34,513 nucleotides of DNA from Acetobacter estunensis (lineage in GTDB: Bacteria > Pseudomonadota > Alphaproteobacteria > Acetobacterales > Acetobacteraceae). This document shows, one piece after another, positions 17,196-25,068 of this stretch. The translations under genes were made by a program, and so were the position numbers. The notes under the pieces are model-generated. The model worked only from the letters and a program-made list of their open reading frames with translations. It had not been told where the DNA came from and made no database searches. The stretch is taken from assembly GCF_011516945.1 (NCBI RefSeq), contig NZ_WOTH01000030.1:1-34513 (forward strand), written 5' to 3'. Each line of letters opens with the position of its first letter. Position 1 is the stretch's first letter.

Positions 17196-18578
17196 ATGCG
17201 TCCCAACACCAAGACGGCCCTTCTCATCGGCGGCATCCTGACCGCGACAACGTCTCTGGCCACCACACACGCGAAAGCCGAGCCCATTGCGCTCACACAT
17301 ATCCGCGTGATCGACGGGACCGGCGCGCCGCCCGTAGAAGACGCAACACTGGTCATGGAAAAGGGCCGTATTCTGGCCATCGGTCCCAATGTGCAGCCTC
17401 CCGCCAACGCCAAGATTCTCGACCGTCACGGGGATACCGTGCTGCCCGGCCTGATTTCGGATCACAGCCATGTCGGTCAGGTCGATGGCGCGACCACTGG
17501 GCCGCAGAACTACAACGACGTCATCATCAAGGGTGAACTGGGTCAGTTCCGACGTTACGGCGTGCTGACCGTCACGGCGCTGGGCAACAACCGGCCCGAA
17601 ATCTTCGATCCACTCCGCAGGCTCGCTCATGCAGGCCAGCTTCCCGCCGATCTGTTCGGTGTCGATCAGGGCATCGGCGTGCCCAAAGGCGCTCCGCCGG
17701 TAAATGTCGCCAAAGACCAACTCTTCCGTCCCGCCTCCGTCGAGGAAGCCCGCAAGGATGTGGACAAGATGGCGCGGGAAGGCACCGATCTGGTCAAGAT
17801 CTGGGTGGACGATTTCGACGGCACCCTGCCAGTCAAGATGTCACCTGCCATCATCGCGGCTGTGGTGGACCAGAGCCACAAGCACAATCTTCGTGTGGCG
17901 GCTCATATTCATGATTTGGCGGATGCCGAGCTTGTGGTGGCGTCTGGTGTGGACATCCTTGCTCATGGCGTGCGCGATCAGCCCGTGCCACCCGATTTTG
18001 TGCAAGCACTCAAAAACAAGGGCATCTGGTACATCGCTACGCTGCAACTCGATGAAGCGACGACGGCTTGGGCCGACCGCGCACCGTGGACGCTCACGTC
18101 ATTCGCGCGTCTGGGCGTCTCGAAAGGACTGGCCGCCGAGATCGACAATCCCGCATGGCAGGCCGCCAACCGTGTGGGCCGCAAGGCCGATGAGGCCCGC
18201 GCCTCTCTGGCCATGAACCTTCGCAACCTGAAAACGCTCCATGATGCGGGTGTGAAGATCGGCTTCGGCACCGACAGCGGCGCCATGCCGCTCCGTGTGC
18301 CCGGTGTGGCCGAGCATCGCGAACTGGACCTGACAGTGCAGGCAGGCCTCACACCGCTGGAGGCCATTCACCTTGCCACAGGTAACGCGGCCGCCTTGCT
18401 GAACCGTTCCGATCGCGGCGTACTTGCCCCCGGCAAACGTGCCGATCTTCTGGTGGTCGAAGGAGACCCTGCCGAGAACATCGCGGAAATCGACAATGTA
18501 GTGGAAACGTGGTCACACGACATGGAAGCCGAAGGGCTGGCCGAGTTCCTCCACCCCAAGGAAGAAGAAAAGGAGTAA
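17196..18578 (+). CDS. Secreted amidohydrolase-superfamily enzyme
   Basis: Metal-dependent hydrolase, 460 residues, exported. The ATG at 17196 follows GCAGGAG with a good spacing and gives a Sec signal peptide (hydrophobic core about residues 8-24, cleavage near AKA-EP at 28). Metal-site residues are visible: H90-x-H92 in SDHSHVG, a candidate carboxylated Lys at K202 in LVKIWVDD, histidines at 238/240 in AAHIHD, His258 in ILAHGV, and Asp361 in GFGTDSGAMP. The C-terminus has the usual TGNAAALL and GVLAPGKRADLLVVEGDP. It resembles imidazolonepropionase-like or prolidase-like amidohydrolases acting on amide or lactone bonds; the substrate is unknown. The aldo/keto reductase follows after seven bases, with its ribosome-binding site overlapping this gene's end, so they form an operon. 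Confidence 0.9.
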   Translation: MRPNTKTALLIGGILTATTSLATTHAKAEPIALTHIRVIDGTGAPPVEDATLVMEKGRILAIGPNVQPPANAKILDRHGDTVLPGLISDHSHVGQVDGATTGPQNYNDVIIKGELGQFRRYGVLTVTALGNNRPEIFDPLRRLAHAGQLPADLFGVDQGIGVPKGAPPVNVAKDQLFRPASVEEARKDVDKMAREGTDLVKIWVDDFDGTLPVKMSPAIIAAVVDQSHKHNLRVAAHIHDLADAELVVASGVDILAHGVRDQPVPPDFVQALKNKGIWYIATLQLDEATTAWADRAPWTLTSFARLGVSKGLAAEIDNPAWQAANRVGRKADEARASLAMNLRNLKTLHDAGVKIGFGTDSGAMPLRVPGVAEHRELDLTVQAGLTPLEAIHLATGNAAALLNRSDRGVLAPGKRADLLVVEGDPAENIAEIDNVVETWSHDMEAEGLAEFLHPKEEEKE

Positions 18579-18585
18579 TCCTCTG

Positions 18586-19650
18586 ATGGAATACCGTCTT
18601 GTTGGCCATTCAGGCCTGAAAGTCTCCACTCTTACGCTGGGCACCATGACGTTCGGCGGCAAGGGTAATTTCGCCAAGACCGGCAATACGGATGTGGCCG
18701 GCGCGCGTCGTCAGATCGACATGGCGATGGATGCGGGCGTGAACATGCTCGACACCGCCGACATCTATTCTTCCGGTGAGTCCGAAGAGATCATCGGTGA
18801 GGCGTTGGATGCCGTGCGTCGGAACAAGCTTCTGCTCGCCACCAAGGTCCGTTTCCCGACTGGCGACAAAGGTCCGAATGAACGTGGACTTTCACGCCAC
18901 CACATCGTGAAAGCCTGTGAGGCCAGTCTCAAGCGCCTGAAAACCGATCACATCGACTTCTACTGGTGCCATGAGTGGGATGGGCAGACACCGGTGGAAG
19001 AAACCCTTGCCGCCATGGACGATCTGCGCCGCGCGGGAAAGATCGGCTATCTCGGCGTGTCCAACTATTCCGGCTGGCACATCATGAAGATGCTCTCCGC
19101 TGCCGATGCTTCCGGCCTGATCCGCCCCATCGCCCAGCAGATTCACTACACGCTTCAGGCACGCGAAGCGGAATACGAACTGCTGCCGCTGGGCGTCGAT
19201 CAGGGTGTGGACGCCTTCATCTGGTCCCCGCTCGCGGGCGGCCTGCTCTCAGGCAAATATCGTCGTGGCAAGCCGGAACCCGAGGGCACGCGCAAGGCCG
19301 CACACTGGGACGAACCACCAGTGCGGGACGTGGAGGCGCTCTACGACATTATTGAAGTGCTGTTCAAAGTGGCCGAGCGACATGATGGCGCGACACCCGC
19401 ACAGGTCGCGCTGGCATGGCTGCTGACGCGCCCGGGCGTCACCAGCGTTGTGGTTGGCGCCCGCACGGACGCGCAGCTTACGGATAATCTGAAAGCCGCA
19501 ACACTCGTTTTGAGTGAAGACGATGTGGAGGAGTTGGAAAAGGTCAGCCGCCCGCCACTGCTCTATCCTTACTGGCATCAGGCTTCCACGGCGGCTGATC
19601 GTCTATCAGACTCCGATCTGGTGTTGCTGGAGCCTTTTCTGAAAAAGTAA
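18586..19650 (+). CDS. Aldo/keto reductase
   Basis: Cytoplasmic NADPH-dependent carbonyl reductase, 354 residues, a TIM barrel of the AKR superfamily. The catalytic tetrad is intact: Asp56 and Tyr61 in MLDTADIYSSGE, Lys87 in LATKVRF, and His129 in YWCHEWDG (many relatives have an LHxxD version here). Later landmarks are IGYLGVSNYSGW, the cofactor-region WSPLAGGLLSGKY, and SVVVGARTDAQLTDNL near the C-terminus. Its AAGGAG overlaps the stop of the amidohydrolase, which implies cotranscription; the pair may process a substrate released outside and reduced inside, but this is inference. A 10-bp stem hairpin follows its stop by about 60 bases. Confidence 0.93.
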   Translation: MEYRLVGHSGLKVSTLTLGTMTFGGKGNFAKTGNTDVAGARRQIDMAMDAGVNMLDTADIYSSGESEEIIGEALDAVRRNKLLLATKVRFPTGDKGPNERGLSRHHIVKACEASLKRLKTDHIDFYWCHEWDGQTPVEETLAAMDDLRRAGKIGYLGVSNYSGWHIMKMLSAADASGLIRPIAQQIHYTLQAREAEYELLPLGVDQGVDAFIWSPLAGGLLSGKYRRGKPEPEGTRKAAHWDEPPVRDVEALYDIIEVLFKVAERHDGATPAQVALAWLLTRPGVTSVVVGARTDAQLTDNLKAATLVLSEDDVEELEKVSRPPLLYPYWHQASTAADRLSDSDLVLLEPFLKK

Positions 19651-19709
19651 GACGATGCCAGAGTTCTTCCGGATGGATAGGCTCCAGTCCAATCTCTGAC
19701 GATGTTTCA

Positions 19710-19745
19710 AAAGTTTCGTCTTCTCATATGGGAAAACGAAACTTT
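19710..19745 (+). terminator. Hairpin between aldo/keto reductase and glycosyltransferase genes
   Basis: AAAGTTTCGT (19710-19719) pairs perfectly with ACGAAACTTT (19736-19745) over a 16-base loop. It is AU-rich and has no U-run after it (CCGTTCTG). It may terminate the reductase operon weakly, or form part of the glycosyltransferase leader together with the hairpin at 19765-19790. Confidence 0.4.
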
Positions 19746-19754
19746 CCGTTCTGT

Positions 19755-19795
19755 AAGGAGTTTAGATAGCATCTTGCAAAAGGTGCTATCCCCTT
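19755..19795 (+). promoter_or_regulatory. Ribosome-binding site bridged by a GNRA hairpin
   Basis: The only strong Shine-Dalgarno sequence for the glycosyltransferase, AAGGAG (19755-19760), is 35 bases from its ATG at 19796, far too distant in linear form. In between, 19765-19790 forms an 11-bp stem (one U-G pair) with a GCAA tetraloop. With the hairpin folded, the remaining spacer is 4 plus 5 bases, an ideal 9. A second, weaker AAGG is buried in the 3' arm. No alternative in-frame start exists between the upstream TAG at 19763 and 19796. Confidence 0.65.
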
Positions 19796-20959
19796 ATGGC
19801 ACTCCGCTCTCTCATTCCTCCCCTCGCCGTCGCTGTTCCTGTCCGGAATGAAGAAGAACGTATCGGAACCTGTCTGGAAGCACTGGCGCGGCAGGAAGGC
19901 GCAGCTTTCGATCATGTCGTCCTGTTGCTGAACAACTGCTCCGACGCCACTCTCATTCACGCTCAATCATTGGCTCCTGCGCTACCTTTCACACTCACCC
20001 TTGTGGAACGGCAATATGCGTTGGAACGGGCGCATGCCGGCACTGCCCGTCGGGAAGCCATGGAAGTGGCAGCGGACCTTGTGGGACCAGAAGGGCTTCT
20101 TTTTACCACTGATGCAGACGGCACCGTGACTTCGGATTGGTTGATACGTACCCTCGCGGCATTCGAAGCGGGTGCGGCGGTCGTCTGTGGCCGCGCCATT
20201 ATCGATGCCATGGACGCCGTAAAGATTCCTGCCAGCCTTCATGATGACGATGTCGCTGAAGTCGCCTATGGCACCCTGCTGGATCACATCCACCATCTGA
20301 CCGATCCCGATCCGGCCGATCCATGGCCACGTCACACGGAACATTCAGGAGCCAGCATCGCGGTGAGAGTCTCCGCCTGGAAATGCGCAGGTGGAATTCC
20401 GGCCGTCCCTTCCAGTGAAGACCGCGCTTTCGTGGCTGCGCTACGCCGTATCGATATGCCCATCCGCCATGCGCCGGATGTTCTGGTCACTGTCTCAGGT
20501 CGCACGACAGGACGCGCTCAGGGGGGCATGGCTGAGACGATCGCCCGCCGCATACATCACCAGGACGAAATGCTCGACGATGCGCTGGAGCCGGCGGTTC
20601 TGTGTCTGAAACGTGCACAAGCACGCTCAGCACTCAGAGTATTATGGAACGAATATCCCCGAAATCATGACCTACAGATGCTACAACCTCTTGCTTCTCA
20701 CCTAGAACTGACAGCGACTGAAATCGCCGCATGGCTCGGCGCACCCTATTTTGGACAAGTTTGGGAGGCCATCGAAAGAGCCAGTCCCGCCTTACGCCGA
20801 CAAAGAGTCAAAAGATCAGAACTGACGCAGCATCACGCTGCAGCAACAGAAATTCTCAAAAACCTTCTCGCACAAAACCCCCTATCTACCAGAAGCTTTC
20901 TCAAATTTCCCCCTCCTCAATCGATCACGCACTCTCGAGAGAGACAATCGATCCGGTAA
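19796..20959 (+). CDS. Glycosyltransferase family 2 protein
   Basis: Transfers a sugar from an NDP-sugar to an unknown acceptor. The 387-residue product starts with the GT-A fold: PPLAVAVPVRNEEERIGTCLEAL (residues 8-30), NNCSDAT (46-52), the metal-binding DAD at 106-108 in TTDADGT, and an acceptor-side SSEDRAF (207-212) corresponding to the ED motif. There is no transmembrane segment, so it should work in the cytoplasm or loosely at the membrane. The C-terminal third is helical and of unknown role, with a basic, polar tail. Its last 43 bases overlap the 3' end of the convergent methyltransferase gene. It borders the deacetylase/methyltransferase/dehydrogenase operon, with which such glycosyltransferases recur in alphaproteobacteria; joint function is inferred. 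Translation appears controlled by the hairpin before its start. Confidence 0.9.
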   Translation: MALRSLIPPLAVAVPVRNEEERIGTCLEALARQEGAAFDHVVLLLNNCSDATLIHAQSLAPALPFTLTLVERQYALERAHAGTARREAMEVAADLVGPEGLLFTTDADGTVTSDWLIRTLAAFEAGAAVVCGRAIIDAMDAVKIPASLHDDDVAEVAYGTLLDHIHHLTDPDPADPWPRHTEHSGASIAVRVSAWKCAGGIPAVPSSEDRAFVAALRRIDMPIRHAPDVLVTVSGRTTGRAQGGMAETIARRIHHQDEMLDDALEPAVLCLKRAQARSALRVLWNEYPRNHDLQMLQPLASHLELTATEIAAWLGAPYFGQVWEAIERASPALRRQRVKRSELTQHHAAATEILKNLLAQNPLSTRSFLKFPPPQSITHSRERQSIR

Positions 20960-21525
20960 GTCGGATGACGCTGTGTGGAGCACGACACCACACCATGATC
21001 CCGACATGTTGCCATAAAAAGTTCGGCAGCTTCATCGCCGGTGCAAGGCGTATCGGTTTCACCTGTCCAGTTGACAAGTACGATCCGCCCCTTCGGCTGC
21101 AAAACAAACAGACACTTATGTGCAAGATGCACGATGTCCGGACGTGACAGAAAGTAAAGCATCTCGGAAATCAGAATCAGATTCTGACTTCCCTGTGGAA
21201 GCACGGGGAAGTCCTGAGGAAGCTGAGCATTCAGGAAAGAAACATTATTACAACTATCACACCGTTTTTCGGCACGCTCGAGAGCCGTTTCCGCAATATC
21301 CACGGCAAGAAGCGTGTGGCAGCGCGAAGCGAGGCACGCTGTCAGAACTCCGATCGAACAGCCCAGTTCAAGTGTCGCCTGAAAAGGCCCCACACCAATA
21401 CATGCAAGCGTAAGCGCATATTTTTCACGTTCATACGGGCTCGTCTCGAATTTCCATGGGTCCGCATCCTCTCGATAGAGTTTCTCGAAAACATGGCGGT
21501 CCCAGCTCTGCTTCCTCATGAGCAC
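20917..21525 (-). CDS. NodS-like SAM-dependent methyltransferase
   Basis: Class I methyltransferase, 202 residues from a GTG at 21525 (GAGG seven bases upstream) or 200 from an ATG at 21519 that overlaps the PIG-L stop as ATGA. The N-terminal DADPWKFETSPYEREKY (residues 20-36) is the hallmark of the NodS family, whose namesake N-methylates deacetylated chitooligosaccharides in Nod-factor synthesis. SAM-binding motif I is ELGCSIG (53-59) and the acidic ribose-binding residue is Asp76 (LLAVDIAE). A later SEMLYFL and the GRIVLVNW strand complete the Rossmann fold. It is the last gene of the ACAD-like, PIG-L, methyltransferase operon. Given the deacetylase next door, an amino sugar is a natural substrate, but that is inference. 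Its 3' end overlaps the convergent glycosyltransferase. Confidence 0.88.
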   Translation of the reverse strand: MLMRKQSWDRHVFEKLYREDADPWKFETSPYEREKYALTLACIGVGPFQATLELGCSIGVLTACLASRCHTLLAVDIAETALERAEKRCDSCNNVSFLNAQLPQDFPVLPQGSQNLILISEMLYFLSRPDIVHLAHKCLFVLQPKGRIVLVNWTGETDTPCTGDEAAELFMATCRDHGVVSCSTQRHPTYRIDCLSRECVID

Positions 21526-22244
21526 AGAAAAACCTCATAGGGCGCATCAAAAATCTCCAGAAGTTGCTCTGGCAGACGGAAAGCCTCAGGATCGTCGTCG
21601 ATCAGACCTCCATATTGACTTGCGTGCAACCGGATGGCCCGCTTCTTGTGCGCGGCAAACGCCGAAATATCCAGACGCACTCCTTGGATCTTCTCGTCCC
21701 CAAGTTCCAGATGCGGCGGAATCATCCACCCCCACACTGGATAGGAGAATAGGGAAACGGCGCTCTCTCCGCTGAGCGCCACTCCCATTTTCCATACAGC
21801 CTCATGATCACAGTGAGGATCATGCCGCCAAGGCACGAAGACCGTACCGCATCGATAAATGTGAACGAACTGCGCCAACTGCCGAATTACACGCCTAAAA
21901 TCTTCTCCCTCATGAGGCGCTGCCGTATCGGGAAGACCCAGAAACACAAGATGATCGGAAGGAAGTCCTAACGCGGTCGTAGCCTCACGGGCTTCCTGCT
22001 CACGTTGCGCGCGCAGACGAGATGGAGGCCATGCCTGCGAATTAGGATGCGAGCCTACCCCGTCAGTAGCAATCACAACCAGAGGCGGTCGTCCTGCAGC
22101 GCAGAGATGCGCGATCAACCCTCCACATCCAAGACTTTCATCATCGGCATGAGGCGCGAGAATCAGAGCATTTCCGGGAGCAATTTCGTCAAGGGAACGA
22201 AATGGCAGGGAACGAAAAAGCACCTGAGCCTCTCCCGCCTTCAT
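21516..22244 (-). CDS. PIG-L family (LmbE-like) deacetylase
   Basis: Zinc-dependent N-deacetylase, 242 residues, cytoplasmic. Family motifs are all present: LILAPHADDESLGCGG (28-42), where His32, Asp34/35 and Glu36 provide metal ligands and base; the helix with RLRAQREQEAREA; and PWRHDPHCDH (138-147), with the third zinc-ligand histidine. PIG-L enzymes remove acetyl groups from GlcNAc-type residues in GPI, mycothiol and bacillithiol precursors. Both ends overlap neighbours by ATGA, upstream with the ACAD-like gene and downstream with the methyltransferase, indicating strict translational coupling. Fused PIG-L-methyltransferase proteins occur in other bacteria, supporting a joint pathway (known from annotation practice, not tested here). 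The substrate is unknown. Confidence 0.92.
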   Translation of the reverse strand: MKAGEAQVLFRSLPFRSLDEIAPGNALILAPHADDESLGCGGLIAHLCAAGRPPLVVIATDGVGSHPNSQAWPPSRLRAQREQEAREATTALGLPSDHLVFLGLPDTAAPHEGEDFRRVIRQLAQFVHIYRCGTVFVPWRHDPHCDHEAVWKMGVALSGESAVSLFSYPVWGWMIPPHLELGDEKIQGVRLDISAFAAHKKRAIRLHASQYGGLIDDDPEAFRLPEQLLEIFDAPYEVFLCS

Positions 22245-23335
22245 GCTCGGGAAAACTCGTTATGTGTAAAATACGTAGCAGCTTCAGCTAGTGTCTCATC
22301 CGGCGCCGGTTGCCTGAGATAAGTGGCAAGATCACGCATGATGCGTTCCACGACATTGGTCTTTACAAAAGCCGAAAGTCCCAGCCCTCGCTGCACAAGT
22401 TCAATGACATCCAATCCGGCCCGTTCAACGGCGATACGAGCAAGGTTGACGATGGCTACAGCCTCATCAGGATCAAGAGCCGCATCCTCCGCCACACGCG
22501 CAGCCCTGCTGGTCCACAGAGCCGCCGTCTCCTTGGCAATCAAAGCCAGACCGATCCGATCCTTCTGCGCGGGGCAGGTTTCACGCCCTCGCGCCACCAG
22601 TTGTTTGCGAAACAATGTGACCAGCCGGTCAATACCACCAAGAGCAACCGCCATGCCGCGCCATGCCCCCACCGAGAACTCGGGTTGCCGCAGGTAGTCG
22701 CCCGCCTGACCGACAAGAGCATCCGGCGTTACATGCATGCCACTGAAATCACATGCGCCAGTTCCCGCGCCACGCATGCCACACAAACCACCGATGGACT
22801 CCGTGGCCTTTCGCGCGGCATCCAGCGGAACAACGAGCATTCGTGTCTCACCCGTCGTGGTTTCGGCTGTTATGAGAGGACGAGTGACATGCAACGCACC
22901 TGAAGCAAACATCTTCTCGCCGTGAAGAGCATATGTTGAACCGACCCGCGTCATGCGCACACCGTTCGTCGTTTCTGTCACCCATATGCCCGCGAGCGCA
23001 CCATCGTGGATGGCTGCCGCAAGCCGATGCAGTTGCCCCGCACTCCCATACCGAAAGACCAGCCGAATGGCGTTGACATGCCCTTCGAGTAGCCGCCCCA
23101 ACGAAAGATTACCCTCCCCCGTAAGACGCAACAGTCGCATCAAATCTGTCGAACTCTTGGGTTCCGTTCCCAAGCCGAAACCGCCAAGTGCTTGAGGCAA
23201 GGCCGCCGACATCCCACCCAGCGAACGCAGACGCGCCAGTCCAGCAATCGGGAAGCCTCCGTCACGGTCATTCGCAGAGGCTTCCTCTTCCAGTTCGGGC
23301 TGACTGGCTCTGAGGCTTTCGAAGGGAAATGTCAT
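22241..23335 (-). CDS. Acyl-CoA-dehydrogenase-like flavoprotein
   Basis: The product has 364 residues from the ATG at 23335; the frame runs upstream to 23419 without family similarity. It has the all-helical N-domain, a central beta-domain (GALAGIWVTETTNG at about 112-125, where classical enzymes have an ALTEP-x-AGSD-like loop; LHGEKMFASGA; DALVGQAGDYL) and a helical C-domain. The C-terminus reads NVVERIMRDLATYLRQPAPDETL, more like the DszC/oxygenase-like branch than a beta-oxidation dehydrogenase, and I could not find the usual catalytic Glu near a YEGT segment. It may therefore be a flavin-dependent oxidase or oxygenase rather than a fatty-acid dehydrogenase. It leads the ATGA-coupled operon with the PIG-L deacetylase and NodS-like methyltransferase; no beta-oxidation genes are near. 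Confidence 0.85.
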   Translation of the reverse strand: MTFPFESLRASQPELEEEASANDRDGGFPIAGLARLRSLGGMSAALPQALGGFGLGTEPKSSTDLMRLLRLTGEGNLSLGRLLEGHVNAIRLVFRYGSAGQLHRLAAAIHDGALAGIWVTETTNGVRMTRVGSTYALHGEKMFASGALHVTRPLITAETTTGETRMLVVPLDAARKATESIGGLCGMRGAGTGACDFSGMHVTPDALVGQAGDYLRQPEFSVGAWRGMAVALGGIDRLVTLFRKQLVARGRETCPAQKDRIGLALIAKETAALWTSRAARVAEDAALDPDEAVAIVNLARIAVERAGLDVIELVQRGLGLSAFVKTNVVERIMRDLATYLRQPAPDETLAEAATYFTHNEFSRA

Positions 23336-23485
23336 CGTCCTGCAACGCCTTTCGGGAGGGGAGGAAGATGGAAAAGGCTTCCTTCCGATGAAAAGCGTTA
23401 AAATGGACATGGGTTGCACAAGGAATGGAAAAACGGATCGATCTGCGATCGTCGCTGGTGTTTTTTCTTCCTCTCCATTCAGGAG

Positions 23486-25051
23486 TCACTTGCGCTGATA
23501 GCGCAGGATCACGAACCGTCCTATCTGTCGTCGGGCTGTGGGCGCACCAAAAGTGCGAAGAACAGCTGCCTCGTCATACGTCTCGGTCGGTGACGGTACC
23601 AGCACAAAGAAAGAATGATGCGTAAGTTCATCAAAACTGAAATTTTCATGAATATGTTGAAAAGGCACAACATGTCCGTTGCCATCCGTTACAGCGGGAA
23701 GAACGGTCAGACTGCCTTGAGAAGCAATTTCGTAAGTAAGAGAATGCCACCATGTGCCGATCCCTATGGAAGGTTCTTCATGCAACAAAGTATCCAGAAG
23801 CGCTCCGCCATCATCCGCCTGCAGGAAAGTTGGGGGTGGATGGGCAATCAGTCTCGCATCCGCCTTTATTGTAAACGCCAGAGTCAGGCCCGCGACGGCG
23901 AGAACGGCTTTCTGTCTTGCGCAGCATAAAGCCATTACGAGACACAAAGTTGCCCAACCGGGAAAGAAATAACGCACCGAGGCAATCGAGAACGCCTCGG
24001 CAGATATTCTGTTACTGAGCACAAGACTCGCCGCATTACAGAGCGTCGCCAGCAAAAGGATAGAAAAAAAAGGATCTTTTCCCTGCCCATCTCCACAGGA
24101 ACCTGTTCTCAACAGAAGACGCCCTGCCTGCCATAAACAGAGGCCCAGAAGGATAAAATGCAGAAAGGTCGGCACACTTTCCTTGACCGGATGTCCAAAC
24201 GGATCGGCACCAAACGCCAGTAGAACATCGTGAAAAAACGTGGACAGCGTGCCGCCGATGTCCTGCCACGCCACGAATTGCGGATTGAGTGGCTCGACGG
24301 CAAACCCACCGGTAGACTGATTAATGGCAATCGCCATAGGAGCGAGAACCGCCATCGCGAGCATAATGCTGCCCAGACGCGCCAATCGTCCCCTGTTTTC
24401 ATATCTTTCGCTAAACCGGCTGATACAGAACAACAGAACCGGCAGGGTAATCATGACCTGCAAAAGAGGATCGCCCACAATGCCCAGAAACGCCAAAAGC
24501 CCGCAGGCCGTCAGGTGACCATATCGTCCTGTTTCCAAATAACGCGCGGCATGATGGAGCGCCCACACCCCGTAAATGAGCGACCCGAGATGAATGGCGG
24601 ACAATGTGACGAAATAAGCCGTCTCAACCGTTAACAGAGGCACGGCAAACAAGGTCAGGACGAGCAGGGTCGCGCCCCAACGGGCGCTTGCCGCTACCAG
24701 ACGCAGTCGCACCACGGCAATGAGAGAGGCCACCAGCGCCGTCCATGTTACGGCAGGCTGAAAGGCCAGCAAGAGAGGACTGATAGGTGAATGGCCCAGC
24801 CCTGCCCATGCCACAGATAAAAGTCCCGACAGGGGAATATCCGATGTCCAGAAATCCGGAGGCGTCAGCGTCCAGCCATGCAGACGCCAGTTCCCGTGGA
24901 TAAAGGCCTTGCCTGCCAGAAAATAACCGACCTGATCGGACGTTCGCGCCCAATAGCGCGCGACATGTGCGCTCACGACGCAGAAAACACACGCAAGCCC
25001 AGACCATAAAACAGCGGGACCGAAGCGACGAAAGTTTATTCTACGCGCCAC
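23486..25051 (-). CDS. Polytopic membrane protein, GT-C-like, unassigned
   Basis: I do not recognise a named family. The 521-residue product has about ten or eleven hydrophobic segments. After the first membrane helix an extracytoplasmic loop holds ARTSDQVGYFLAGKAFIHGNW and then DFWTSDIPL. An acidic residue in the first loop followed by a small helix is the layout of GT-C glycosyltransferases that use polyprenyl-phosphate sugars, so such an activity is possible but unproven. A soluble C-terminal part of about 120 residues (from TFLQADDGG) follows the last helix. The start is a GTG at 25051, 17 bases after the ispDF stop on the same strand, without a strong ribosome-binding site, suggesting readthrough from ispDF. 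The ACAD-like operon starts 150 bases downstream, so it could belong functionally to that glycoconjugate cluster. Confidence 0.8.
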   Translation of the reverse strand: MARRINFRRFGPAVLWSGLACVFCVVSAHVARYWARTSDQVGYFLAGKAFIHGNWRLHGWTLTPPDFWTSDIPLSGLLSVAWAGLGHSPISPLLLAFQPAVTWTALVASLIAVVRLRLVAASARWGATLLVLTLFAVPLLTVETAYFVTLSAIHLGSLIYGVWALHHAARYLETGRYGHLTACGLLAFLGIVGDPLLQVMITLPVLLFCISRFSERYENRGRLARLGSIMLAMAVLAPMAIAINQSTGGFAVEPLNPQFVAWQDIGGTLSTFFHDVLLAFGADPFGHPVKESVPTFLHFILLGLCLWQAGRLLLRTGSCGDGQGKDPFFSILLLATLCNAASLVLSNRISAEAFSIASVRYFFPGWATLCLVMALCCARQKAVLAVAGLTLAFTIKADARLIAHPPPTFLQADDGGALLDTLLHEEPSIGIGTWWHSLTYEIASQGSLTVLPAVTDGNGHVVPFQHIHENFSFDELTHHSFFVLVPSPTETYDEAAVLRTFGAPTARRQIGRFVILRYQRK

Positions 25052-25068
25052 TTCAATCTGCCCATGCT

